Shown here: positions 9,633 to 18,660 of the stretch, piece by piece
Layout: each line of letters opens with the position of its first letter
Position numbering within the stretch: the stretch's first letter is position 1
Source: Ruminococcus sp.
GTDB lineage: Bacteria; Bacillota; Clostridia; Oscillospirales; Ruminococcaceae
Assembly: GCA_021205185.1 (NCBI GenBank)
Contig: JAJPYB010000010.1
Span: 1-64,000 of the forward strand
Reading direction: 5' to 3'
Length of the DNA stretch: 64,000 bases
Position numbers and translations under genes: made by a program
The notes under the pieces: generated by a model
Database searches by the model: none
What the model saw: the letters and a program-made list of their open reading frames with translations, nothing else
Told to the model about the DNA's origin: nothing

Positions 9633-10552
9633 AGGAGATAATTTATTCGCTGAAATCGCCTTATCGTGAAAGCCTGGATGTAACTGCATTTAACTTTGGC
9701 GAGGGAAGGAAAAGCGTTGCTGTAGTAGGCGCTTTCAGAGGAAACGAAGTTCAGCAGATGTATGTTTGCTCTCAGCTTATTCAGGAGCTTAAAAAGCTTG
9801 AAGCTAAGGGGGAGATTTCGCCAGACTGCAAAATAACGGTAATCCCCTGCGTCAACTATTATTCTATGAATATTGGCAAGAGATTCTGGACTATGGACAA
9901 CACCGATATAAACAGAATGTTTCCGGGCTACAATCTTGGTGAAACAACTCAGCGTATAGCTGACGGAGTATTTACCTCTCTTCAAGGCTACGAATACGGA
10001 ATACAGCTTGCAAGCTTTTACCAGACAGGAAAATTTCTGCCGCACGTAAAGCTTATGGAAACAGGCTTTACCGACAAGGAGCTTCTAAAGCTTTTTGGTA
10101 TGGAGTTTGGCATTGTGAGAAATCCTCGTCCGTATGATACAACGACGCTCAACTACAATTGGCAGATATGGGGAACTAAAGCCTTTTCTATTTACGCTAA
10201 TGAAACTGATATAATTGACGACAGGTCAGCAAAAATTGCGGTACAGGCTATATTACGCTTTATGTCAAATTTAAAGATTATCAGCAAAAAGGTTCACGCC
10301 GCATATAATACCGAGATAATTTCTGAGTCAAGTATTAAGCAAATACGTTCGAAAACGGGAGGAGTTTTTGTAAGCTGTACTGAGGTTGGAAATACAGTCA
10401 GCGAGGGAGAAACAATCGGTAAGATAATAGATCCGTTTGACGGAGAAACAAAATCGGAAATTAAAGCTGAGTTTTCAGGCATTGTGTATTTTGAATACAA
10501 CAAGCCGCTTATCAACGAAAACACGGTTTGCTTTAAGATTATCAAAGACTAA
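9626..10552 (+). CDS. AstE/AspA-like paralog with degenerate metal-binding motifs
   Basis: Same architecture as preceding gene (DINRMFPG; GVFVSCTEVGNTVSEGETIGKIIDPFDGE) but GIHGDE is replaced by GAFRGNE and LDVHSS by IQLASF; 7-bp overlap. Confidence 0.75.
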   Translation: MVKEIIYSLKSPYRESLDVTAFNFGEGRKSVAVVGAFRGNEVQQMYVCSQLIQELKKLEAKGEISPDCKITVIPCVNYYSMNIGKRFWTMDNTDINRMFPGYNLGETTQRIADGVFTSLQGYEYGIQLASFYQTGKFLPHVKLMETGFTDKELLKLFGMEFGIVRNPRPYDTTTLNYNWQIWGTKAFSIYANETDIIDDRSAKIAVQAILRFMSNLKIISKKVHAAYNTEIISESSIKQIRSKTGGVFVSCTEVGNTVSEGETIGKIIDPFDGETKSEIKAEFSGIVYFEYNKPLINENTVCFKIIKD

Positions 10553-10555
10553 ACA

Positions 10556-10590
10556 AAAGCACCCGAAGTTTTTCACTTCGGGTGCTTTTT
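10556..10590 (+). terminator. Intrinsic terminator
   Basis: aaaagcacccgaagtttttcacttcgggtgctttttt hairpin with T-run. Confidence 0.8.
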
Positions 10591-10592
10591 GG

Positions 10593-10666
10593 TACGCCTG
10601 ATGCGATTCGAACGCACGGCACATAGCGTCGGAGGCTATTGCTCTATCCAGCTGAGCTACAGGCGC
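10593..10666 (-). tRNA. tRNA-Arg (anticodon CCG)
   Basis: Minus strand GCGCCTGTAGCTCAGCTGGATAGAGCAATAGCCTCCGACGCTATG...TTCGAATC..CAGGCGT; anticodon loop CTCCGAC. Confidence 0.9.
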
Positions 10667-10701
10667 ATAGATTCCCCTTGTCGTCTGGCAAGGGGATTTA
10701 G

Positions 10702-12648
10702 TTATCTTATTTTAGAGCCGTTTGGCAGCGATTGATCAGGGAAAATTACGCTCGCCGCACCGTCTGGCGTATCAGCGGCGCAAATCATTCCGTTTGACTC
10801 AACTCCACACAGCTTAACAGGCTTCAGATTTGCGACTATAATAACCTTTTTGCCAACAAGATCCTCAGGCTTATACCACTCGGCAATTCCTGAAACTACC
10901 TGCCTTCCGCCCATTCCGTCGTCAAGCTGTAAGCAAAGAAGCTTTTTCGACTTCTTTACCTTTTCACAGCTTTTAACAAGAGCTACTCTGAGGTCGGATT
11001 TTGCAAAGTCGTCGATGCTGATCTGCTCGCCGACCGGTGCCGGAGTAAAGTCGTCTGCTTGTTCTTCTTTAGCGTTGCTTCCGATGATTTTATTAAGCTC
11101 GTCTATTTCCTTTTCAACGTCGATTCTAGGGAAGATAATTTCTCCTCTGCAAACCTTTACGTTTGTCGGCAGAACTCCCCATTCAGTGGCGTTTTCGTAG
11201 CTTATATCATTGTCGCTCGCTCCAATCTGCTTCCAGATTTTCGGCATTGTCTTTGGCATAAAGCAGCTGAGCAGAGTAGTTGAAATTCTTATCGCTTCCA
11301 AAAGGTTGTACAAAACGCTTGCAAGTCGAGCCTTTTTGGTTTCGTTCTTACCTAAAATCCAAGGCTCAGTTTCATCGATATACTTGTTCGCACGGGAAAT
11401 AACCTTGAAAATTTCAGCCAGAGCGTTGTTAATCTGCGTCTGGTCGATAAACTCGTCAACCTTATCTCTAAGGCTCAAGGCGCAGGAAATAAGCTCATCG
11501 TCGAAGTCGCCCAGCTCACGCTCGGAAGGTATCGTTCCGCCAAAATACTTGTCAACCATAGCGACAGTACGGGAAACGAGATTTCCCAAGCCGTTAGCAA
11601 GGTCGGAATTTATTCTGTTTATCATAATTTCATTTGAGAACGAGCTGTCTGCGCCCAGCGCCATTTCACGGAGAATGTGGTATCTTATAGCGTCAGAGCC
11701 ATAACGCTCGCCCAGAATGAATGGGTCTACAACATTTCCAAGCGATTTTGACATCTTCTGACCGTTAAAGGTAATCCAGCCGTGAACAGCTAAATGCTTT
11801 GGAAGCGGAAGATCTAGCGCCATCAGCATAGCAGGCCAGATAATAGCGTGGAATCGCATAATATCCTTTGCTACCATATGAACGTCCGCTGGCCAGAACT
11901 CGTCAAAATCGTTGTGAGCGTCATTCTGAAAGCCTAACGCTGTGCAGTAATTGAAAAGCGCGTCAACCCAGACGTAAACGACGTGCTTCGGATCAAAGGT
12001 AACAGGGATTCCCCACGTAAACGAGGTTCTTGACACGCACAAATCCTCAAGACCCGGCTTGATAAAGTTGTTTACAAGCTCGGTTGCACGAGATTTTGGC
12101 TGAAGATAATCGGTTTCGGTAAGCAGCTTTTCAATCCTGTCAGCAAACGGAGAAAGCTTAAAGAAGTACGCTTCCTCGCTTGCTTCCTTAACCTCACGAT
12201 GACATTCAGGGCAGCAGCCGTTTTCGTCAAGCTGTGACGAGGTCCAAAAGCTCTCGCAAGGGGTACAATACATTCCCTTATACTCGCCCTTATAAATATA
12301 TCCTCTATCGTAAAGCTCCTTGAAGATTTTCTGAATAGCTTCAACGTGATAGTCGTCGGTGGTTCTTATATAGCGGTCGTAGCTTATATCCATATAGCTC
12401 CAGAGCTTTTTGAAGTTCTTTACAATTTCGTCAACGTATTCCTGAGGTGTAACACCCTGCTCTTTTGCCTTTTCCTCAATCTTTTGACCATGCTCGTCTG
12501 TGCCTGTGAGGAACATGACGGAGTAGCCCTGCATTCGCTTGTACCTCGCTATTGAATCGCACGCTACCGTTGTGTAGCAATGTCCGATATGCGGGTTGCC
12601 CGATGGGTAATAAATAGGCGTGGTGATGTAAAACTTTTTGTTCGTCAT
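10702..12648 (-). CDS. metG: Methionyl-tRNA synthetase
   Basis: KKFYITTPIYYPSGNPHIGHCYTTVACD, FLTGTDEHGQK, KMSKSLGN, C-terminal tRNA-binding domain DLRVALVKSCEKVKKSKKLLCLQLD. Confidence 0.97.
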   Translation of the reverse strand: MTNKKFYITTPIYYPSGNPHIGHCYTTVACDSIARYKRMQGYSVMFLTGTDEHGQKIEEKAKEQGVTPQEYVDEIVKNFKKLWSYMDISYDRYIRTTDDYHVEAIQKIFKELYDRGYIYKGEYKGMYCTPCESFWTSSQLDENGCCPECHREVKEASEEAYFFKLSPFADRIEKLLTETDYLQPKSRATELVNNFIKPGLEDLCVSRTSFTWGIPVTFDPKHVVYVWVDALFNYCTALGFQNDAHNDFDEFWPADVHMVAKDIMRFHAIIWPAMLMALDLPLPKHLAVHGWITFNGQKMSKSLGNVVDPFILGERYGSDAIRYHILREMALGADSSFSNEIMINRINSDLANGLGNLVSRTVAMVDKYFGGTIPSERELGDFDDELISCALSLRDKVDEFIDQTQINNALAEIFKVISRANKYIDETEPWILGKNETKKARLASVLYNLLEAIRISTTLLSCFMPKTMPKIWKQIGASDNDISYENATEWGVLPTNVKVCRGEIIFPRIDVEKEIDELNKIIGSNAKEEQADDFTPAPVGEQISIDDFAKSDLRVALVKSCEKVKKSKKLLCLQLDDGMGGRQVVSGIAEWYKPEDLVGKKVIIVANLKPVKLCGVESNGMICAADTPDGAASVIFPDQSLPNGSKIR

Positions 12649-12967
12649 ATCTTTTCCTCCTTGAATTATTGACAAGCTCTGCCTGCCGTGAATAAGTATA
12701 GTATATCACCAAATGTAAAATTATTCAAGTCGTAAATTCGGGTTTCGGCGAAATAGTTGTTAGACTGCGTTTTAGAAACTTACAATTACCAAAAATGACA
12801 TCTTTGTTTCTGAAAGTGTATATCGACTGTAAAATTGCACAAAAAGCAAGATTGATATTTGTATATTATTCTAATTGACAGGAAAAAGGCGAAAAAGTAT
12901 AATTATATTACTCACCAGAGGGTAAAACCTAAAGAAATATATTTTATTGAGAAAGGAGGATAAGACT

Positions 12968-13144
12968 ATGGATATCAATTACAGAAAGCTAAGACGTGAT
13001 CTTGAGGATTACTACGGCACAGCAGTGTTTAACGCAAGTCCGCTGGCAATGTTTGAAGAGTCAAAAGTTAAAAGAGCGAGCGATCGGGATTTGATTCGTA
13101 TGGCACAGGAAGCCGGATTTGACTTGAACGATTATATGAAATAG
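12968..13144 (+). CDS. Small hypothetical protein (58 aa)
   Basis: ATG after AGAAAGGAGGA Shine-Dalgarno; MDINYRKLRRDLEDYYGTAVFNASPLAMFEESKVKRASDRDLIRMAQEAGFDLNDYMK. Confidence 0.7.
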   Translation: MDINYRKLRRDLEDYYGTAVFNASPLAMFEESKVKRASDRDLIRMAQEAGFDLNDYMK

Positions 13145-13204
13145 GGGGAAGACGGCGTGAAATTTGAATTTTAAACTCCTTATAAACCGTCCGATTCCTT
13201 ATTG

Positions 13205-13241
13205 CAATTTGGGGAGGAACACCACCTCCTCAAAATTTTTC
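13205..13241 (+). terminator. Probable intrinsic terminator
   Basis: tttggggaggaacaccacctcctcaaaattttt hairpin with T-run. Confidence 0.5.
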
Positions 13242-13251
13242 CAAAAAAGTG

Positions 13252-13280
13252 TTGACAAAACAAAAAACTTGCTGTATAAT
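13252..13280 (+). promoter_or_regulatory. SigA-type promoter of the tRNA cluster
   Basis: TTGACA (13252-13257), 17-nt spacer, TATAAT (13275-13280). Confidence 0.8.
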
Positions 13281-13310
13281 AATCAAGTCACTTTAAGAGT
13301 GATTATGCGT

Positions 13311-13386
13311 GGGAGCATAGCTCAGCTGGGAGAGCATCTGCCTTACAAGCAGAGGGTCACAGGTTCGAGCCCTGTTGTTCCCACCA
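13311..13386 (+). tRNA. tRNA-Val (anticodon TAC)
   Basis: GGGAGCATAGCTCAGCTGGGAGAGC..CTGCCTTACAAGCAG..GGTTCGAGCC..TGTTCCCACCA. Confidence 0.95.
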
Positions 13387-13393
13387 TATTTTT

Positions 13394-13470
13394 GGCCTGG
13401 TAGTTCAGTTGGTTAGAACGCTAGCCTGTCACGCTAGAGGTCGTGGGTTCGACTCCCATCCAGGTCGCCA
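13394..13470 (+). tRNA. tRNA-Asp (anticodon GTC)
   Basis: GGCCTGGTAGTTCAGTTGGTTAGAACGCTAGCCTGTCACGCTAGAGGTCGTGGGTTCGACTCCCATCCAGGTCGCCA. Confidence 0.95.
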
Positions 13471-13474
13471 TAAT

Positions 13475-13550
13475 GCGGGCATAGCTCATCCGGTAGAGCG
13501 CCACCTTGCCAAGGTGGAGGTAGCGAGTTCGAGCCTCGTTGCCCGCTCCA
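13475..13550 (+). tRNA. tRNA-Gly (anticodon GCC)
   Basis: GCGGGCATAGCTCATCCGGTAGAGCGCCACCTTGCCAAGGTGG...TGCCCGCTCCA. Confidence 0.95.
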
Positions 13551-13572
13551 TTTTTGAAAGGATGAATTTTTT

Positions 13573-13648
13573 GCCTCTGTAGCTCAGTCGGTAGAGCAGG
13601 GGACTGAAAATCCCCGTGTCGATGGTTCGATTCCGTCCGGAGGCACCA
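13573..13648 (+). tRNA. tRNA-Phe (anticodon GAA)
   Basis: GCCTCTGTAGCTCAGTCGGTAGAGCAGGGGACTGAAAATCCCC...CGGAGGCACCA. Confidence 0.95.
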
Positions 13649-13655
13649 AGAATTG

Positions 13656-13683
13656 AGTCACGCAATAGCGTGGCTTTTTTCTT
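13656..13683 (+). terminator. Intrinsic terminator of tRNA cluster
   Basis: gtcacgcaatagcgtggcttttttctttt. Confidence 0.7.
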
Positions 13684-13764
13684 TTTAAAGCGGTGTCACT
13701 TGTATATTTTCAGAGAGTGTTGTATAATTAGTAGAGCTTGAATTTCAATATAGGAGGAGTTTTT

Positions 13765-15252
13765 ATGAGAGCCAGCGGAATTTTAATGCATATATCCTCT
13801 TTGCCGGGCGAATACGGAATAGGAAAGCTCGGACGGGAAGCGTATAAGTTCGTTGATTTTTTAGTTTCGGCGAAGCAGAGCTACTGGCAGGTGCTTCCTG
13901 TAAGTCCGACAAGCTATGGCGATTCGCCCTATCAAAGCTTTTCGGTGTTTGCAGGTAACCCGTATTTTATAGATTTTGAAACGCTTGAAGGACAGGGGCT
14001 TTTAAAGAAAACCGATTATGAGGGTATCTGCTGGGGCGAGCTTCAGACGGAGGTCGATTATTCAGCAATTTACCAGAACGTGTTTGTCGTTCTGAGAAAG
14101 GCTTATAATCGCTTTAAAAAGACAGACAGCAAAGCGTTCGACAGATTTTTGAGAAAAAACAAGTGGACTTACGATTACGGACTTTTTATGGCGCTTAAAT
14201 TTGCTCATGACGGTAAAGCATGGTACGAGTGGGAGGACGACCTTCGCCTTTGCAGGAAAGCAGCTCTCGATAGCGCAAAGGAGAAATACGCCGACGAGAT
14301 TTCATTCTGGCAGTTTTTACAGTTTGAATACTACGAGCAATGGGGAACGCTGAAAAAGTATGCTAATAAAAAGGGCGTGAAGATTATCGGAGATATCCCG
14401 ATTTACGTGGCGCTTGACAGCGTTGACGTCTGGAGAAATCCGAAGTATTTTCTGCTTGATAAGAATAAACAGCCGATTGACGTTGCAGGCTGTCCGCCTG
14501 ATTACTTTTCACCATTAGGTCAGCTCTGGGGAAACCCTCTGTATCGCTGGGATGTAATGGAAAGCGACGGTTTTAAGTGGTGGATTGCAAGAATCAAATT
14601 CGCAACGAGCATTTACGATACAGTCAGGATCGACCATTTCAGAGGCTTTGACAGCTACTATGCTATTCCGTTTGGAAACAAGGACGCAACAATAGGCGAG
14701 TGGAGAAAGGGAGTAGGCATAAAGCTCTTTAAAGCGGTTAAAGAAAAGCTCGGCGACATTGATATAATAGCTGAGGATTTAGGCTTTATAACAAAAAGCG
14801 TAGAGTCGCTTTTGAAAAAAAGCGGCTATCCGGGAATGAAGGTGCTTGAATTTGCCTTCGACCACGAGGGCAAGAGCGTTTATCTTCCGCACAATTTTAA
14901 AGATAAAAACTGCGTTGTTTATACGGGAACCCACGATAACGAAACAATCGTCGGCTGGGTCAGGAGTCAGACGAAGGCGGACCTTGATTTTTGCAAGAGG
15001 TATTTAGGAGTCAAGCGAAACAAGGATATACCCTGGGCGATGATACGACTTGCCTGGAGCTCGATAAGCGATACTGCAATCGCTCAGATGCAGGACTTTT
15101 TAGAGCTTGATAACACAGCGAGAATGAATACTCCGTCAACTGTTGGAGATAATTGGAAGTGGCGAATGGAAGAGGGCAGCTTGTCAGAGCTCCTTGCTCA
15201 AAAAATCGCACAGCTTACCATTACCTTTGACAGAAACCGATATGACGATTGA
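13765..15252 (+). CDS. malQ: 4-alpha-glucanotransferase (amylomaltase)
   Basis: RASGILMHISSLPGEYGIGKLG, SYWQVLPVSPTSYGDSPYQSFS, IRLDHFRG-like VRIDHFRGFDSYYAIP, AEDLG, YTGTHDNETIVGW. Confidence 0.95.
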   Translation: MRASGILMHISSLPGEYGIGKLGREAYKFVDFLVSAKQSYWQVLPVSPTSYGDSPYQSFSVFAGNPYFIDFETLEGQGLLKKTDYEGICWGELQTEVDYSAIYQNVFVVLRKAYNRFKKTDSKAFDRFLRKNKWTYDYGLFMALKFAHDGKAWYEWEDDLRLCRKAALDSAKEKYADEISFWQFLQFEYYEQWGTLKKYANKKGVKIIGDIPIYVALDSVDVWRNPKYFLLDKNKQPIDVAGCPPDYFSPLGQLWGNPLYRWDVMESDGFKWWIARIKFATSIYDTVRIDHFRGFDSYYAIPFGNKDATIGEWRKGVGIKLFKAVKEKLGDIDIIAEDLGFITKSVESLLKKSGYPGMKVLEFAFDHEGKSVYLPHNFKDKNCVVYTGTHDNETIVGWVRSQTKADLDFCKRYLGVKRNKDIPWAMIRLAWSSISDTAIAQMQDFLELDNTARMNTPSTVGDNWKWRMEEGSLSELLAQKIAQLTITFDRNRYDD

Positions 15253-15270
15253 CAGAAAGGAAATAAACAA

Positions 15271-17649
15271 ATGGATAAGAATAAATTTCTACAAAAAGTT
15301 ACTCAGGACCTTGAAAGCAAGTATGATGTAAGCGTTAAAGAAGCGCTGCCTTATCAGCTTCACGAAAGCGTTTCAAGCGTTGTTATGGACAGTTTGTCTG
15401 AAAATATAAAGAAAAGCAAGTCGGCTCACCTTAGCGGCAGACGTGCTTGCTACTTTTCCATGGAGTTTTTAATGGGCAGAATGATTCAGAACAACCTTTT
15501 GTGTCTTGGAATAAAAGACGAGGTTGCCGACGCTTTAAGTGAAGCGGGAGCTTCACTTGACGAATTTGAGGAAATCGAGGACGCAGCCTTAGGAAACGGC
15601 GGTCTTGGAAGATTAGCGGCCTGCTTTCTGGATTCCGCCGCAACTCACGACCTGCCGCTTGACGGCTACGGAATAAGATACAAGTACGGACTTTTCAAGC
15701 AGACGATCGAAAACGGCTTTCAGGTTGAGCAGGCGGACGACTGGACAAAGTACGGCGACGCATGGAGCAAAAGGTGCGATATGGACGCTGTTACAGTCGA
15801 GTATTCTGACGGCTGTGTGCTGGCAGTTCCTTACGATATGCCGATTATTGGCTACAAGACTCAAAATGTCGGGAACCTTCGCCTCTGGGAAGCTCACGCA
15901 GCGACTGAGTTCGACTTTAAGGCTTTCGATTCGGGCGACTATTTAAATGCCAGCAAGCAAAAAATCTACGCTGAGGACATTTCTCGTGTGCTTTATCCGA
16001 ACGACAATACTGACGAGGGGAAAAGGCTAAGACTTAAGCAGCAGTATTTCTTCTGCTCGGCGTCTTTACAGGATATTGTAAAAAAGCACAAGTGCTATCA
16101 CGGCGACCTCTCAACGCTTGCGGACTTTGTAACAATCCAGCTTAACGATACTCACCCTGTTATTTCTATTCCTGAGCTTATAAGAATTCTGGTTGACAAC
16201 GAGGGAATGAAATTTGACAAGGCTTTTGAAATTGTAAAGAAGGTATTTAACTATACAAACCACACTATTATGCAGGAGGCTCTTGAAAAATGGAGCGCTG
16301 AGCTGTTTGAGTCGGTAGTCCCGAGAGTTTACGACTTTGTGCTTATGATAAACGAGGAGTTTATCAAGGAGATGTATCAAAGAAAAGTTGATAAGGATAC
16401 AATCAAAAAGCTTGCGCCGATAGGAGATAATATGGTGAGAATGGCAAATCTTGCCGTTTTCGCTTCAAGCTACACCAACGGAGTGGCAAGAATCCACACG
16501 GAAATTCTTATAAACTCCTGCTTAAAGGAATGGTACGAGCTTTATCCTGAGAGGTTTCAGAACAAGACAAACGGAATTACTCAGCGCCGTTGGCTTGCTC
16601 TTTGTAATGAGGAGCTGTCAGGTCTTATAACCTCGCTTATCGGCGACGGCTGGAAAAAGGATTTATCTCTCTTAAAGGGACTTGAAAAATACGCAGACGA
16701 CGAAAGCGTATTGAGAAAGTTTATAGAAATAAAGGGCGAGAAAAAGCGTCAGCTCGCAGATTTTATTTACAAGCGCGACAATGTTAAAATTAACCCGAAC
16801 ACGATTTTTGACATTCAGATAAAAAGGCTTCACGAATACAAAAGGCAGCTTTTAAATGCGCTTTCTATTCTCTATATTTATTACGAGATCAAGGACGGCA
16901 ATCTGACGGACTTTACGCCGACCACCTTTATCTTCGGCGCAAAATCAGCTCCGGGATACAGACGAGCAAAGGCAATTATCAAATTTATCGGCGAGGTAGG
17001 CAAGCTTGTAAACAACGACCCCGATACAAAGGATTTGCTGAATGTCGTTTTCGTTCAGAATTACAATGTTTCTTACGCTGAAAAGCTTGTAGCGGCGGCT
17101 GATGTTTCAGAGCAGATTTCAACAGCAGGTACTGAAGCCTCAGGAACAGGAAATATGAAGCTTATGTTGAACGGCGCAGTAACGCTAGGAACGCTTGACG
17201 GCGCAAATGTTGAAATAGTTGAGGAAGCGGGCGAGGAAAACAACTACATCTTCGGCGCTAAGGTAGAGGAGCTTGAGAAAATTTTGCCGAAGTACGATCC
17301 GCGAGAGATTGTAAGCTCAGACGAAAAGATAAAGCGAGTGCTTGACAAGCTTATCGACGGAAGCTTTGACGACGGAGGAGTTCCTTCAAACGAGGAGGGA
17401 AGCTTCAAGGAACTCTATAAAGCTCTTTGCGACGGAGCAAGCTGGCACAAGCCCGACCATTATTACGTTTTAGGTGATTTAAAATCATACGTTTCAAGAA
17501 AGCTGGATGTAAACAAAGATTACAAGGATACGCTTAGCTTTGCCAGAAAGTGCTGGCTCAATATTGCAAACGCCGGAAAATTCTCCTCCGACAGAACTAT
17601 TAAAGACTACGCTGAAAATATCTGGAACATTATGCCTATAGAGCTTTAA
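15271..17649 (+). CDS. glgP: Glycogen/maltodextrin phosphorylase
   Basis: SMEFLMGRMIQNNL, ALGNGGLGRLAACFLDS, QLNDTHPVISIPELIR, NGITQRRWL, FDIQIKRLHEYKRQLLNAL, EQISTAGTEASGTGNMKLMLNGAVTLGTLDGANVEI (PLP site). Confidence 0.97.
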   Translation: MDKNKFLQKVTQDLESKYDVSVKEALPYQLHESVSSVVMDSLSENIKKSKSAHLSGRRACYFSMEFLMGRMIQNNLLCLGIKDEVADALSEAGASLDEFEEIEDAALGNGGLGRLAACFLDSAATHDLPLDGYGIRYKYGLFKQTIENGFQVEQADDWTKYGDAWSKRCDMDAVTVEYSDGCVLAVPYDMPIIGYKTQNVGNLRLWEAHAATEFDFKAFDSGDYLNASKQKIYAEDISRVLYPNDNTDEGKRLRLKQQYFFCSASLQDIVKKHKCYHGDLSTLADFVTIQLNDTHPVISIPELIRILVDNEGMKFDKAFEIVKKVFNYTNHTIMQEALEKWSAELFESVVPRVYDFVLMINEEFIKEMYQRKVDKDTIKKLAPIGDNMVRMANLAVFASSYTNGVARIHTEILINSCLKEWYELYPERFQNKTNGITQRRWLALCNEELSGLITSLIGDGWKKDLSLLKGLEKYADDESVLRKFIEIKGEKKRQLADFIYKRDNVKINPNTIFDIQIKRLHEYKRQLLNALSILYIYYEIKDGNLTDFTPTTFIFGAKSAPGYRRAKAIIKFIGEVGKLVNNDPDTKDLLNVVFVQNYNVSYAEKLVAAADVSEQISTAGTEASGTGNMKLMLNGAVTLGTLDGANVEIVEEAGEENNYIFGAKVEELEKILPKYDPREIVSSDEKIKRVLDKLIDGSFDDGGVPSNEEGSFKELYKALCDGASWHKPDHYYVLGDLKSYVSRKLDVNKDYKDTLSFARKCWLNIANAGKFSSDRTIKDYAENIWNIMPIEL

Positions 17650-17683
17650 GCAAAAAAGTCGCTGACTTATCACGTCGGCGACT

Positions 17684-18490
17684 TTACTTTTCCGAATTTC
17701 TTATGTAGTGAAACAGGTATTGCTGAGCTATTCCTTCGATTCCTTTTGTGCAGTCGGGCAGACCGTTTGGATAATACCTTTTCATTACTCGGCTTATCCA
17801 GACGTCAATCGGAAACGCTTCGGTTTTGTGCATTCCGTAAAGAAGCGCACATTCAGCAACCTTTGGCCCAACGCCTTTTATCGTCATAAGCGCACTTCTT
17901 GCGTTGTCTAGCGGCATTTTTGAAATTTCTTCAAGCGACAATTCATTGGTTGACAGCTTATAAGCGGCGTCAAGAATGTACTTGGCACGAAATCCTGCCC
18001 GCAAAAATCCGAGCGTATCAGTAGTTTCTGCACTGAGTGTCAAATAGCTTGGAAACTCTCCGTAATGCTCGCAAAGACGACCTATAATCCCCTTGATTCT
18101 AGGGATATTGTTGTTTTGAGAAATTATAAACGAGCATAGCGCTTCCCACTTATCCTGTCTTAAAAGGCGTATTCCGCCGGCGAACGACACGGCGCTTGCC
18201 AGCGTTTTGTCGCCAGACAACCGACGCTTTATCTCGCCGTAATCGGTGTAAAGATCAAAATAATTTGCCCAGACGGTAAGAAATTTTTCTTCGTCGGTGT
18301 CTTTAAGCGTAAATGTATTTCCGTCCTGCGAGATTGTAAGCGGCGTATTTAACGCAAAGCCCTTGTAGGTGTTGCTTGTTGTCTTTTCCCAGCGAAACGC
18401 CTGACCGCAGTCGAGAGTTTCGTCCAGATCAAAATCTGAGCAGGTAAGTATTATATCTTTGCCTGATTTTTTATAGCTGAACCTGTTCAT
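17684..18490 (-). CDS. 8-oxoguanine DNA glycosylase / HhH-GPD family DNA glycosylase
   Basis: LDETLDCGQAFRW, ISQNNNIPRIKGIIGRLCEHYG, IKGVGPKVAECALLYGMHKTEAFPIDVWISRVMKRYY (HhH-GPD with catalytic Lys/Asp). Confidence 0.9.
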   Translation of the reverse strand: MNRFSYKKSGKDIILTCSDFDLDETLDCGQAFRWEKTTSNTYKGFALNTPLTISQDGNTFTLKDTDEEKFLTVWANYFDLYTDYGEIKRRLSGDKTLASAVSFAGGIRLLRQDKWEALCSFIISQNNNIPRIKGIIGRLCEHYGEFPSYLTLSAETTDTLGFLRAGFRAKYILDAAYKLSTNELSLEEISKMPLDNARSALMTIKGVGPKVAECALLYGMHKTEAFPIDVWISRVMKRYYPNGLPDCTKGIEGIAQQYLFHYIRNSEK

Positions 18491-18557
18491 CTTAAATCTC
18501 CCTTTGTTCTTGCTTTTTTTAGTATAACCGATTTTTTTCGATTTTGCAACAAGAGTA

Positions 18558-18586
18558 TTAACAAACCAACTGATCGCCTGTATAAT
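18558..18586 (+). promoter_or_regulatory. SigA-type promoter
   Basis: TTAACA, 17-nt spacer, TATAAT upstream of SSF symporter. Confidence 0.6.
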
Positions 18587-18660
18587 AATAGTAGCGCTTT
18601 AGCAGATAAAAACATAAAAGCTTTAAAGCGTTGAAGAATTTCAGAGGGAGAATATGAATT

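Noticed and set aside
9620-10045. 141-aa minus-strand ORF
   Set aside because: Antisense to the second AstE-like gene, no supporting RBS or domain
13164-13403. ORF encoding ...MRGSIAQLGEHLPYKQRVTGSSPVVPTIFLAW
   Set aside because: Translation of the tRNA-Val gene (13311-13386), another familiar spurious tRNA-derived peptide
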